A stretch of DNA of 64,000 nucleotides from an uncultured Pelagibacteraceae bacterium (GTDB taxonomy: Bacteria > Pseudomonadota > Alphaproteobacteria > Pelagibacterales > Pelagibacteraceae): the NCBI GenBank assembly GCA_902521615.1, contig CABYSJ010000006.1:16860-80859 (forward strand). Direction: 5' to 3'. Shown in pieces: positions 8,217 through 18,000 of the stretch. The notes under the pieces are model-generated. The model did no database searches and was not told the DNA's origin. It saw nothing but the letters and a program-made list of their open reading frames with translations. A program made the translations under genes and the position numbers. How positions within the stretch are numbered: position 1 is the first letter of the stretch; every line of letters starts with the position of its first letter.

Positions 8217-8978
8217 GTGGATTATTTATTTGTAATCATTTTAGGAGGACTTTGGGGAAGTTTTGCAAATGTTTGTATTTATCGTATGCCTTTGAACAAA
8301 GGTGTAGTTTCTGGAAGATCGTATTGTCCTAAATGCAAAAAACAAATTACTTGGAAAGATAATATACCAATTATTTCTTATTTTTTACTTAATGGTAAAT
8401 GTCGAAAATGTAAAAAACCAATTTCTTCTCAATATACTCTTATTGAGTTTTTGAGTATTTTATTTTTTACAATTATTTATTTTTTATATGGCACAACATT
8501 AACAACTCTTTTGTTAATGATTTTAAGTTTGTCTTTTATCATTATTTTTTTTATAGATCTAAAACATTTCATTATTCCAAATGAAATTACATTTTCTATG
8601 ATGGCTTTAGGATTTATTAAATCTTTTGACCCAAACTTAAATTCACTTTTTCCAAATTATATTAATTCATTAATTGGTGGATTGTTAGGTTATGGAATAA
8701 TTTGGTCAATTATATTTTTTTATAAGCAAGTACGAAAAAAAGAAGGCATGGGATTAGGGGATGCAAAGCTTTTTGCTGTTATTGGTTTCTGGTTTGGATG
8801 GTTAGCTATTCCGTTTATTATCTTTCTATCATCTATCATAGCTTTATTAAGTGTTGTTCCAAGTTTATTAAAAAATTCAAGAACAATGTCCTCACAGATA
8901 CCTTTTGGACCACATATTATTATAGGAACTTTAATTTATCTTTTTTTTGAAAACAGCTTTAAATCACTGCTATTTTAA
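8217..8978 (+). CDS. pilD: Type IV prepilin leader peptidase/N-methyltransferase PilD
   Basis: A 253-residue polytopic inner-membrane enzyme that cleaves prepilin leaders and methylates the new N-terminus. The N-terminal methyltransferase-type loop carries the two zinc-binding pairs CPKC (near residue 38) and CRKC (near 62) with KDNIPIISY between them. The two catalytic aspartates of the A24 peptidase are in FIDLKHFIIPN (near 118) and GLGDAKL (near 179). The start is GTG. It heads the plus-strand group that also encodes two autotransporters and two prepilins, and would serve every pilin-like protein of the region, including the minor pilins and PilA. Confidence 0.95.
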   Translation: MDYLFVIILGGLWGSFANVCIYRMPLNKGVVSGRSYCPKCKKQITWKDNIPIISYFLLNGKCRKCKKPISSQYTLIEFLSILFFTIIYFLYGTTLTTLLLMILSLSFIIIFFIDLKHFIIPNEITFSMMALGFIKSFDPNLNSLFPNYINSLIGGLLGYGIIWSIIFFYKQVRKKEGMGLGDAKLFAVIGFWFGWLAIPFIIFLSSIIALLSVVPSLLKNSRTMSSQIPFGPHIIIGTLIYLFFENSFKSLLF

Positions 8979-9019
8979 AGATTCAATGACAAACGGTCAG
9001 TAGATCTATTTTCTTAAAA

Positions 9020-11599
9020 ATGTTTAAATATTTATATATGAGATATTTTTTAATATTTTTATACCTAATTATTTACAATCAAATATTTTTAAATATTGGA
9101 AAAACTGAAGATATAACAATTTCATCTAATCACTCTAGTCAAATTGTAATGTCAAATAACGATACACTTACAGTTGAAAGTGATGTTACGGTTGATACCA
9201 GTGCTGCAGAACCTGTAGAATTAGAAAGTCATACCTTTACCACTGGCTCAACTACTATAACAAACAATGGTACAATTATTGGCACAACTAAAGGAATTGA
9301 AGCTGATAAAACTACAGATTTTAGCATAAACAATTCTGGCACCGTATCGGTAACCGATAATGCTAATAGTCCTGGATCAGCACTTTCATTATTACAATCT
9401 AGGGGAACGGTATCTATTGTAAATAGCGGAACTTTAGAGTCTGAACGTGCAGATACTATTAAGTTACATCCATCTTATGGAACTGTAACAATTAATAATT
9501 CTGGAAATATTACCTCATCAAAAGATAGAACAATAAATTTTGGTCAACACGCTAATGCAGGAACAATAATTAATTCAGGTACTATTTCAGGAAGAGCTAA
9601 CACTCTATATATATATTCATCAGGAACAGATTATTCTGCAGGTACTATTACAAATTCTGGCACAATCAGCGCATCAGGAGGAAACGGTTTTGAAATTAAT
9701 AATGTCAATGATGTTACAATTACTAATACTGGTACTATATCTGCTACAGCAGATGCAATTTTTAATATCGGGGAAAATAGTTCAAATGGGAATATAATTA
9801 TTAATAAAGGCACAATATCAAGTGGTGCAAGTAATCATGATTTAATAGTTACTACGTCAGTAGGATTACAATCACTAACCAATGATCAAGGAGGAAATGA
9901 TGCTTTAAAATTAGAGGGTTATCTTCCAGTTAATTATGTATTTCTTGCAAATAGCACAACTGATTATGGAAAGCTTGCCGTAGATAATCAAAATGGTGCA
10001 ACCACTTTTAGTATTAGTACAGAATCTAGCTTATCAGCTGGAACATATACTTCTGTTATAACAGGAGTGTCATCTAGCAGATTTACTGCTGGTTCTACAG
10101 GCACTTGCTCTTGTAGTAATGGAAATTTTAATTGGACTTTATCAGAGACTTCTTCTGGTAGTACAAATTGGAATTTAGTAATTACTAATGTCGATCAAAG
10201 CGCTCCAACTTTATCATCTTCTAGTCCTTCTGATAATGCAACACAGGTTGCAACAAATGCAAATATAGTTTTAACTTTTAGTGAAGCAGTTGATGCTGAA
10301 AGTGGAAATATTACAATTAAAAAAACTTCTGATGATAGTACTATTGAAACAATCGATGTAACTGGCGCTAAAGTAAGTGGTAGTGGTTCAACAGAAATTA
10401 CTATTAATCCTGATACAGATTTAACAGCTGATATTGATTATTATATTTTAATAGACGCTACTGCTTTTGATGATACTGCTGGAAATTCTTATGCGGGAAT
10501 TTCAAGCACAACTGCTTTAAATTTTTCTACTAAACCTGGTGAAGTATTTAATGAGACTGTAAAAACTCTTACAAAAAATCAAACTGTAGCTGCAATAAAT
10601 TCTTTAAACCAGTCGTTAAACAGAATTGCTGGACGTATGAATTATATTAGATCTACAAATAACAGTTCCTCAAATCAAAATATTAGATTAGCAATGAATT
10701 TTGATAATCCTTTAGTAACTGAAATGTTAAATTCACTGTCAGCAAAACTCATTAATAAGCAAAAAGAAACGGAAAAATGGGGGGTGTGGAGTGAAGGAAA
10801 TATATCATTTGGTAGAATAGGTCAACAAGATGGAAACTTAGGTCAGGATATTCACAGTGATGGAATAACTTTTGGAATAGATAAGAGAATAAATGAAGAG
10901 AAGACTATTGGATTTGCAGTCAATAAATCTTGGCAAGAAACTGAAGTAGGGAGCAATGAGGCAAATATGGATGCTGCCGCAATTAGCATCATGAATTATG
11001 CAAGTTTAAAAATCGAGGACAAAAGATATTTAGAACTGGTTGCAGGAATAGGAGAAATGGATATTGATTTGAGTAGGGATGTTACAGGTGGAAAAAATAC
11101 TGGTAATAGAAAAGGGAATCAACTTTTTGGAAGCTTTACTTATTTGTTAGAACCTGATGTTGAAATTGTGGGTAGAAATTTAAACTATTATACTAGGCTG
11201 GATTTAGGCTTTACTCAATTAAAGGCATATACAGAAACAGGTGATGGAACAGCTGTAAGTTATAAAAAACAAAACGTTAAAAGCTTATCACTATCTGCAG
11301 GTTTTAATTTAAGCAAAATAATAGAAACCGATAAAGCTATATTAGAACCATCATTAAAATTTGAATTAGGAAAAGATAAAACAATTAATTCTGTATCTGA
11401 AGCGTATTATGTAAATAATACATCTGAAATTTATAGTAATGCTATAGGTGACCAAAATTCAGGGCATTTATTATTTAATTTAGGTATAGGAGCAAAATTT
11501 AAAAATGAATTAAGCATAAATACATCATATGAGCATTACAGGAGCACTGATGATGCTTTTAATAATAATTTTTCTATATATGTTAGAAAACCGTTGTAA
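9020..11599 (+). CDS. Autotransporter (type V secretion) with beta-helix repeats and Ig-like domain
   Basis: An 859-residue surface protein. After an N-terminal hydrophobic signal segment (possible alternative start at the Met of MRYFLIFLYL) there are repeats of the form NSGTI/NTGTI up to about residue 300, typical of beta-helical passenger domains. Next comes an SbsA-like Ig domain (Big_5; SAPTLSSSSPSDNA near 393 to about 500, with FSEAVDA). The C-terminal 270 residues form an autotransporter beta-barrel (WGVWSEGNISFG near 587), ending SIYVRKPL. It should be secreted through its own barrel and displayed at the cell surface, probably as an adhesin. Its place between pilD and a pilin gene suggests it is made together with pili. 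Confidence 0.88.
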   Translation: MFKYLYMRYFLIFLYLIIYNQIFLNIGKTEDITISSNHSSQIVMSNNDTLTVESDVTVDTSAAEPVELESHTFTTGSTTITNNGTIIGTTKGIEADKTTDFSINNSGTVSVTDNANSPGSALSLLQSRGTVSIVNSGTLESERADTIKLHPSYGTVTINNSGNITSSKDRTINFGQHANAGTIINSGTISGRANTLYIYSSGTDYSAGTITNSGTISASGGNGFEINNVNDVTITNTGTISATADAIFNIGENSSNGNIIINKGTISSGASNHDLIVTTSVGLQSLTNDQGGNDALKLEGYLPVNYVFLANSTTDYGKLAVDNQNGATTFSISTESSLSAGTYTSVITGVSSSRFTAGSTGTCSCSNGNFNWTLSETSSGSTNWNLVITNVDQSAPTLSSSSPSDNATQVATNANIVLTFSEAVDAESGNITIKKTSDDSTIETIDVTGAKVSGSGSTEITINPDTDLTADIDYYILIDATAFDDTAGNSYAGISSTTALNFSTKPGEVFNETVKTLTKNQTVAAINSLNQSLNRIAGRMNYIRSTNNSSSNQNIRLAMNFDNPLVTEMLNSLSAKLINKQKETEKWGVWSEGNISFGRIGQQDGNLGQDIHSDGITFGIDKRINEEKTIGFAVNKSWQETEVGSNEANMDAAAISIMNYASLKIEDKRYLELVAGIGEMDIDLSRDVTGGKNTGNRKGNQLFGSFTYLLEPDVEIVGRNLNYYTRLDLGFTQLKAYTETGDGTAVSYKKQNVKSLSLSAGFNLSKIIETDKAILEPSLKFELGKDKTINSVSEAYYVNNTSEIYSNAIGDQNSGHLLFNLGIGAKFKNELSINTSYEHYRSTDDAFNNNFSIYVRKPL

Positions 11600-11638
11600 T
11601 TATATCTATGAGATATTTAGAAAATTTGTTAATTTAAT

Positions 11639-12142
11639 ATGATGAAATTATCTAACCACACCAAAGGTTTTACTCTTATCGAATTATTAGTTGTTGTAGC
11701 AATTATTGGTATCCTTGCTGCTGTCGGGGTGGTTGCTTACAGTGGATATACGAGCAGTGCAAAAAAAAGTGCTGTAATAGCAAATCATAAGAAGGTTGTA
11801 AAATACATTATGAACGAAACAATGAAATGCTCTACGGGACTAGCTTTTGCAATGGATAATAATTTAGATTGTTCAAAACAATCATCTACTAATTGGAAAA
11901 ATGATGTAGCAGCAGCTGTTGAAACAGCTTTAAAGGATTTTAAAAACCCTTACGATGATGATCCCAAAAAAAAAAAAGTTAGTCATGGAGGAGGCATATC
12001 ACTTGACGATGATGCTGGCTACATTAGGATGTTATCACCACAAAATGGAATTGATGTTCAGGTTTGTTTTATGAAACCATGTGCTGGTAATCGTTGCACA
12101 TCTGATAATCATCTTTGTAGTGGAGATATCGATATAAATTAA
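11639..12142 (+). CDS. Type IV prepilin-like protein (pilin 1)
   Basis: A 167-residue prepilin. A short basic leader (MMKLSNHTKG) precedes the class III cleavage site and the hydrophobic stalk GFTLIELLVVVAIIGILAA, with the conserved glutamate at position 5. The stalk through YSGYT is identical to those of the pilins at 14490 and 32219. The globular part has several cysteines and DFKNPYDDD, matching the DFKNPY of the likely major pilin. It lies between two autotransporter genes. It is probably a minor or alternative subunit; PilD (8217) would process it. Confidence 0.9.
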   Translation: MMKLSNHTKGFTLIELLVVVAIIGILAAVGVVAYSGYTSSAKKSAVIANHKKVVKYIMNETMKCSTGLAFAMDNNLDCSKQSSTNWKNDVAAAVETALKDFKNPYDDDPKKKKVSHGGGISLDDDAGYIRMLSPQNGIDVQVCFMKPCAGNRCTSDNHLCSGDIDIN

Positions 12143-12182
12143 ATTTATAATTCATGAAAATAAAAATCTCTAAAGATATTTT

Positions 12183-14237
12183 ATGAAAAAGATTTCACTA
12201 ATTATATTACTTTTTTTTTCATTCGGCTCTTTAGGTCATGCTACTTGTAATAAAACAATAACATCCGAGATAACAGATAAACAAATTTGTGGGACAAGCG
12301 AAACTCTGACTGTTGAGTCAACTGGTTCAATTATACTTGGTACAAGTAAAGCAGTTGATGCACGTAATGGCGTTGGTGCATCAAATACAACCGTAATCAA
12401 CCATGGTTTGATAAGCGCTACTAGTGAGTCTATAAATATGAAAAGTTCTGGTGGAACAAATAAAATTACAAATACAGGAACAATAAATACAGCTCAAAAT
12501 GAAAATGCTTCAAGTGGAATTGCTGTTGTAGTTCAGAAAACAGATGGGACTGAGATTGATAATAGTGGAACTATTCATGGAGGAAACTATGCTATACAAG
12601 GTCTAGAAACTGACGATATAATCATTACAAACAGTGGTACTATTTCTGCAAATAATACAACTGGTCCTGCCATTTACCTTACCAATGGCACAAATGGAAC
12701 AATAACAAACACTGGAACAATTACAAGTTTAAGACATGGAATTAGACTTGGTAAAAGTCATGGTTCATTCAATAATGCTACAATTATTAATTCTGGTTTA
12801 ATTGCTGGAACAACTCATAATAATAGAAATTCAATATATGTTAGCGATGATAACAATGTAACTTCAGGATTTAATTTAATAACAAAAGGAGAAGGACATT
12901 ATGACGGTAAAATTCTACTTAGTGATCAAAATGGAACAACTGGTGTAACATTTTTCGACTTTACTTTAGATTGCAGTATTTCAAGAGATCAAACTATAGA
13001 AATTCATGAGAAACAAAATGTGAGGGTAATTAATAACTTATGTGGAAACGATACTTATGAAATTCTAGACTCAAATTTAAATCCAGATCCAGATAATTCT
13101 GAAACAAATGGATATTTAAGAATTTATGGAGAAGAATTAGATGTCGTTAGTAATAACAAAAAATACAGAACAGAAATTTTTAGCAACACTTTAAACAGTA
13201 TTTTTAAGTCATTAAGTGATATAAATGAAAGATCAACATTTTATAACCAATCTAAAAGAAATAATATTTATCAAAATTCTACTAAGGGTGTTTCTGGCTA
13301 TTTTTTAAAAAACGAGTACGAGGAAGAAAAGACAAGAGCTTTTTTAGCTTATTTTGAACAAAACGCTAATTTTAATAGTAAAGAAAAAAGTAAAAGTGAA
13401 AACTTAGCCTTTGGTTATGATATAAGCACAAATATAAATAATCTTTCAATAAAGCCATTGATTGGTATTTCTAGTAATAAAATTACTGATATAGAAACTG
13501 AGTCTAATCAAATAATAAGAAATAATTTTATAGGTCAGTTCCTAGCGTTACATTCTGATTATAAATTAACTAGAAAAATTCAAAATAATAATGATTTGTC
13601 TTTAACAATAAATGGAGTGTATGGAGCGCATAGACTTCCAAAATACTTATCTAAATTTGCTCATGGAGATTTATCTGTTGATGAGGCAATAGACCAAGTT
13701 CTTGGTGCAGGTTTTGATGTTGAGTATTCAATTAATAATGAAAATGGCTTTATTTTAAAACCTTATTTTGGTTTAGCTTTTAACAAAACATTGAGTGGTA
13801 AAATTAAAATGAATGATATCAATGGTGCAGGATTAAAAGAAGATATATCGCAAAATCATACAATGAATGGAGCAGTTACAAAAAAAATTGGATTTTCTTT
13901 AACTAAAAATACTGAGGATATTGGTATAAGTTTAAATTTTGAACATAGTAACATGGATAAAATAATTAATAATAATTTAAATTTATCTATTAGTAAAAAA
14001 CTTCAAAGAGTTGCTAAAAAAAGAGCAATACAAAGAAAAGAAGATGAAAAATTAGATCCAGAGCTTGAGAGCTTATTTGATCAGCTTCAAGTCGTGAGAG
14101 AAAATGAAAGACTTGCATTGGTTGCTAACAAATTAAATAAAGAAAATCAGGCAATGAAAGAATTAATTATTCAATTGATCAAAGAAAACCAAAAAATTAA
14201 AACTGAAAATAAGTTATTAATTAAAAATATGAATTAG
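12183..14237 (+). CDS. Second autotransporter with C-terminal coiled-coil extension
   Basis: A 684-residue secreted protein: signal peptide (MKKISLIILLFFSFGSLGHA), NSGTI/NTGTI beta-helix repeats to about residue 240, then a region that reads as an autotransporter-like beta-barrel (about 375-605). Unlike a classical autotransporter it does not end with the last barrel strand. After LSISKKL a 77-residue charged extension continues (LDPELESLFDQL..., KENQAMKELI...), predicted helical and coiled coil. If the barrel is correct, this tail sits in the periplasm. The gene follows a pilin by 40 bases and precedes a small membrane protein and another pilin, so all may be co-expressed. Barrel assignment is moderate. 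Confidence 0.75.
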   Translation: MKKISLIILLFFSFGSLGHATCNKTITSEITDKQICGTSETLTVESTGSIILGTSKAVDARNGVGASNTTVINHGLISATSESINMKSSGGTNKITNTGTINTAQNENASSGIAVVVQKTDGTEIDNSGTIHGGNYAIQGLETDDIIITNSGTISANNTTGPAIYLTNGTNGTITNTGTITSLRHGIRLGKSHGSFNNATIINSGLIAGTTHNNRNSIYVSDDNNVTSGFNLITKGEGHYDGKILLSDQNGTTGVTFFDFTLDCSISRDQTIEIHEKQNVRVINNLCGNDTYEILDSNLNPDPDNSETNGYLRIYGEELDVVSNNKKYRTEIFSNTLNSIFKSLSDINERSTFYNQSKRNNIYQNSTKGVSGYFLKNEYEEEKTRAFLAYFEQNANFNSKEKSKSENLAFGYDISTNINNLSIKPLIGISSNKITDIETESNQIIRNNFIGQFLALHSDYKLTRKIQNNNDLSLTINGVYGAHRLPKYLSKFAHGDLSVDEAIDQVLGAGFDVEYSINNENGFILKPYFGLAFNKTLSGKIKMNDINGAGLKEDISQNHTMNGAVTKKIGFSLTKNTEDIGISLNFEHSNMDKIINNNLNLSISKKLQRVAKKRAIQRKEDEKLDPELESLFDQLQVVRENERLALVANKLNKENQAMKELIIQLIKENQKIKTENKLLIKNMN

Positions 14238-14249
14238 ATTGATTAAATA

Positions 14250-14480
14250 ATGGATCAATTTTTATTTATAAATATTATTATTACTGGGCTAAATCTCTTT
14301 ATTATTGTTTATGCATATTCATTAAGTTTTTTCCCAATTAAATGGAGAAAAAAAGTTAATCAAGATACTCTTGTAGGCCTTGCATTAATTTTTTTTACTA
14401 TGATCACAATGTTTGCATGGATCATTTATTTTTATTTTAAAATATTTAGACCTTTTGACGACATTGGGATATTCACTTAA
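14250..14480 (+). CDS. Small two-helix membrane protein next to pilin
   Basis: A 76-residue protein with two predicted membrane helices (about residues 6-30 and 40-66) joined by a basic loop (PIKWRKKVNQD). No family recognised. It lies 12 bases after the second autotransporter and 9 bases before a pilin gene, so it is in the same operon. A similarly sized two-helix protein follows the pilins at 33129. It may be a pilin-specific assembly or chaperone factor, but nothing in the sequence proves that. Confidence 0.6.
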   Translation: MDQFLFINIIITGLNLFIIVYAYSLSFFPIKWRKKVNQDTLVGLALIFFTMITMFAWIIYFYFKIFRPFDDIGIFT

Positions 14481-14489
14481 TATAAATTT

Positions 14490-14963
14490 ATGAAAAACAA
14501 AGGCTTCACCCTAATAGAACTCCTGGTCGTAGTAGCAATCATTGGTATCTTAGCTGCAGTAGGGGTTGTTGCTTATAGTGGGTATACAGCAGGTGCAAAG
14601 CATAGTGTTTGCAGGGACAATCACAAAACGATTGTAAAAACTATTGTTGAAAAAAAAACTTTCTGTGAATTTAATGAAACTATTAAATTAAGAAAGTATT
14701 ACACTGGGTTTCAAAAAGGTGCAGAATTTGATTTCAATTGCTCAAGACCATTTTTTGAATTAGGTCAACATGTTGGTTGGCACCTTTCGAATACTTTGAG
14801 AAATCCATATACACCTAATAATCATTGGGGTTATGATTGGGCTGGAAACAGTAGCTCACCAACAACTGAGGGTGTTAGTTACTATCATGATCCTGTGCGT
14901 AATAGTTTTAGAGTCAGAACGCTTTGTGATGGAAAGATAATTGAAAATACAATTGAAAAATAA
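14490..14963 (+). CDS. Type IV prepilin-like protein (pilin 2)
   Basis: A 157-residue prepilin with leader MKNKG and the same stalk as the other two pilins (GFTLIELLVVVAIIGILAA, then VGVVAYSGYTAGA). The globular part differs: it is aromatic-rich (GYDWAGNSSS), has about four cysteines and keeps an (L)RNPY motif where the other two have KNPY. The DNA of the stalk uses different synonymous codons from the other pilins, so the identity at protein level is kept by selection and not by recent copying. Last gene of the pilD-led plus-strand group; convergent with pilY1. Confidence 0.9.
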   Translation: MKNKGFTLIELLVVVAIIGILAAVGVVAYSGYTAGAKHSVCRDNHKTIVKTIVEKKTFCEFNETIKLRKYYTGFQKGAEFDFNCSRPFFELGQHVGWHLSNTLRNPYTPNNHWGYDWAGNSSSPTTEGVSYYHDPVRNSFRVRTLCDGKIIENTIEK

Positions 14964-15008
14964 ATCAAAAGGGTTGAAAAAGATGGTTGGTGTAAAAATT
15001 AATTATTG

Positions 15009-18000
15009 CTAAAAGTTATGTCTCCAAGAACTTCTGTAAGTACTTACTTCTCCAGAAGCTGCTTGTAGAGTTACTAAGTCTTTTTTGGCTTGAGTTGATT
15101 GACCAGCAATGTTTGCAAACAATTTTCCCGCAAAGAATACTATTCTTGATAAGACCCCTTGACCAACATAAAAACATTGATCAGATGTAGCTCTTTTCTT
15201 ACCTAGTCTTGAAGAAAAGTTTGTTCCACATTCATCATCTGCTGCACAAATAAATGCATCTCCTAAACTACATTTATTAACAGAAGAAGAGGGTTGGTAA
15301 ATTGGAAAATAAGCTAATCCACTTGAAACAGACGGCTCTGCAGTTACTTTTTGATAATTAGGTAAAGTAATATACCAACCTAAATCTTTTGTTAATTCTG
15401 GACAGTTAGCACCTGTTGTATCGTTAGATGTGTTCTTACATTTCGTAAGATCTGCTGCTTTTGTTGGTTTACTCACTGCTCTATAATTTGGATAATTTGG
15501 ATCTGCAATTCCAAGCATTAAGTTTTGTGTGCCTTTTGAGGCATCTCCAATTCTTTCATAATCTCCTGTTCCTGCATATAACCATAATGAATTAGTAGTT
15601 TGACCAACCGTTGCATCCATTGAATGATACATATACCTTCCATTTGTTGAATTTGATCCTGCAGTAAATAACGTAGTGCTATCATACATATTAATTGCAT
15701 TTCCTTGACCATCATCAGACATATTTGTTAAATTAAATTTAGTAATTTTTCCTTCTAAATCACTTAAGTAAACAAGTGCTCCTCTATAATTCACTCCTCT
15801 TGCAGTATCTGGTGTAATAACCACAGGTGTTCCTGGAGTGGAGTTTACAATGTCATTTGTAGTTAAATCTTCAATAGGAATTACTTTTTGAACTTTACCT
15901 GGATGAGTAGTGTCTTCTAAATTAACTAGAGTTAAATTAGATCCAAAACCTGAATGTTGAGCACCAAATCCGCCGCCCATTACAGCAACATAGATATCAT
16001 CTTCAATATTATTATCCCCAGCTCCATTGTTTGGTAATCTTAATATTCTAGGAGCTGCCCAAGTTTCACCTAAAGCACTATAGTCATATTCTGGTTGAGT
16101 TTGAACTCCCGTTAAAGCAGAACCAGGTTTTAAATATAATCCAAGGTTTGAACTTGATAGCGCATTATTGTTAGGATCATAACCATAATAAGTCATGGTT
16201 TGTCCAAATTGAATATAGCTTTGACCATTTCTTGCACCAGAAGTGTATTTTCCTATTGAGAAATTTGTGTAATTTTTATCATCAAATAGTACTGTTAAAT
16301 CAGATTTTGTTACATTTTGTAAAGCTGCAGGCAGTGTCCATCTATTTGACTCAAAACATCTATTGTTTGCAGTTGCATCACACGTTTCACTTCCCACACT
16401 ATTTTGTGCATTATCAGTTACTTCAATTGCTTCAGTAAATGTACTTAATGGGAATGAAGTTGCAATATAATCATAATCACTAAGATTACCGTTGTGATCG
16501 ATTACGTGAACTTTGTGCTTAATGTGATCATTATAAACAGAATATAAATGTAAAGGTTTTTCAGGATCTGTTACATCAAGCACTGAAAAACCAGGTCCAC
16601 CTCTTCCATAAGGTATCATTAATATAGTGTGCCATTTTTTTGTGATATCATATGCACTTTGGAAATACATATCATGCACTACTGGAGAACCATCAACTCC
16701 ATAAATAGCATTCGATCCACCAACTCCAGATCTGTTCAAGTTAACATTCACCATATTTGGCATATTGCTTGCTACAAATGGAGGAACAAATGCCCATTCC
16801 TCTTTTCCAGTTTTAGAATTAAACGCATGTAACATTCCATCGTTTGCACCAACATAAATAATTTCTTTTCTATTTGCTTTTGACGCTGCCCATGCATCGT
16901 AGCCTTTGATAGATCTATAATAAGCTTCTTGGTTCGTTCCAACAAATGCCGTTTCAGCACTTGGTGCACCGACAACTACCATTTCTGAATGATAAATATC
17001 TCCAAGTGGATTTGGCCTTGTCTCTGTTAAATTGCAATCACCATCATAATCAAAATAATCTTTACCTCTTACAAAGTTTATTAAACCTTTAACATCATCA
17101 TCGGTTCCGTTAGCAACTCCTGAAGTATTTTTACATCTTTGAGAATTAACAGGATTATCAGATATACTATGATAGCCAGATACTTCGTTATTGGTTTGTT
17201 GAAACAATGTATTTATTTCATTCCAGTTTGTGTCGACAAAATTATTATAATTAGTTTTGTAATCTGTTCCTGGAACTTCACTCCAAATTTTTCTAGCATC
17301 CGGTGCAGGCATTACATCAATCGCACTCCAATTCGATTTGTCATTCGTATCAATAACTCCACTTGAGCTAATAGCGGTTCTAGTTAAAGTTCCTTGCCAT
17401 TCTTTGTTTTGTACATAGTCAAATTGTGCTTGGAATAATGATCCACCTTTTTCAATGGTTGCGGTAATTGCAGGTGCAGTAAATGATAATTTAGATGCAA
17501 TAATTTGTGAGATTGCAGCTTTGAGTTGGGATTTTAAGGAAGCAGTAGTGTTAGCAATAATCACATCATTTGTACCACCTACTTGAGCCATTCTTCTAAA
17601 GTTTCTAATTCCACCCCCTGATATTCCACCACCATAAGCAACAGTAAAGGTTTTAATTTTATGTTGGTTTAACAATTTTGAAACTCTACTAGCAGCTTGG
17701 TTATGGTAAGCCCAAGCTCCATCACCTATAACTAAAACATAGCTATTTTGACAAGACAAGTTTTTATCTATTGGAGATAAAGTGCTGTGCAAATAATATT
17801 GCTCTGCTTGTTTTGCCCAATTATCAGCATTGGTTCCTCCACCGGGATTTACACCTGAAATTATTTGATTAATTCTTGATGCACCTTGTTTATGAGCTCT
17901 TACTTTTATACAGGCTCTACTAGTACAAGGCGTAGCCCTTCCAGTAGTTATATTGCCAGACCAAGATCTAAAACCAGACCCACCATTATCCCACGACCAG

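Noticed and set aside
9240-9840. Repeated DNA resembling AATTCTGGTACTATT as a repeat array
   Set aside because: The repetition comes from the NSGTI protein repeats of the autotransporter passenger; units are irregular in spacing and sequence, with no spacers as in CRISPR.
16232-17366. Plus- and minus-strand ORFs within pilY1 (16232, 16629, 16772, 17139, 15518)
   Set aside because: All lie fully inside the long pilY1 frame, have no recognisable motifs and skewed composition; shadows.
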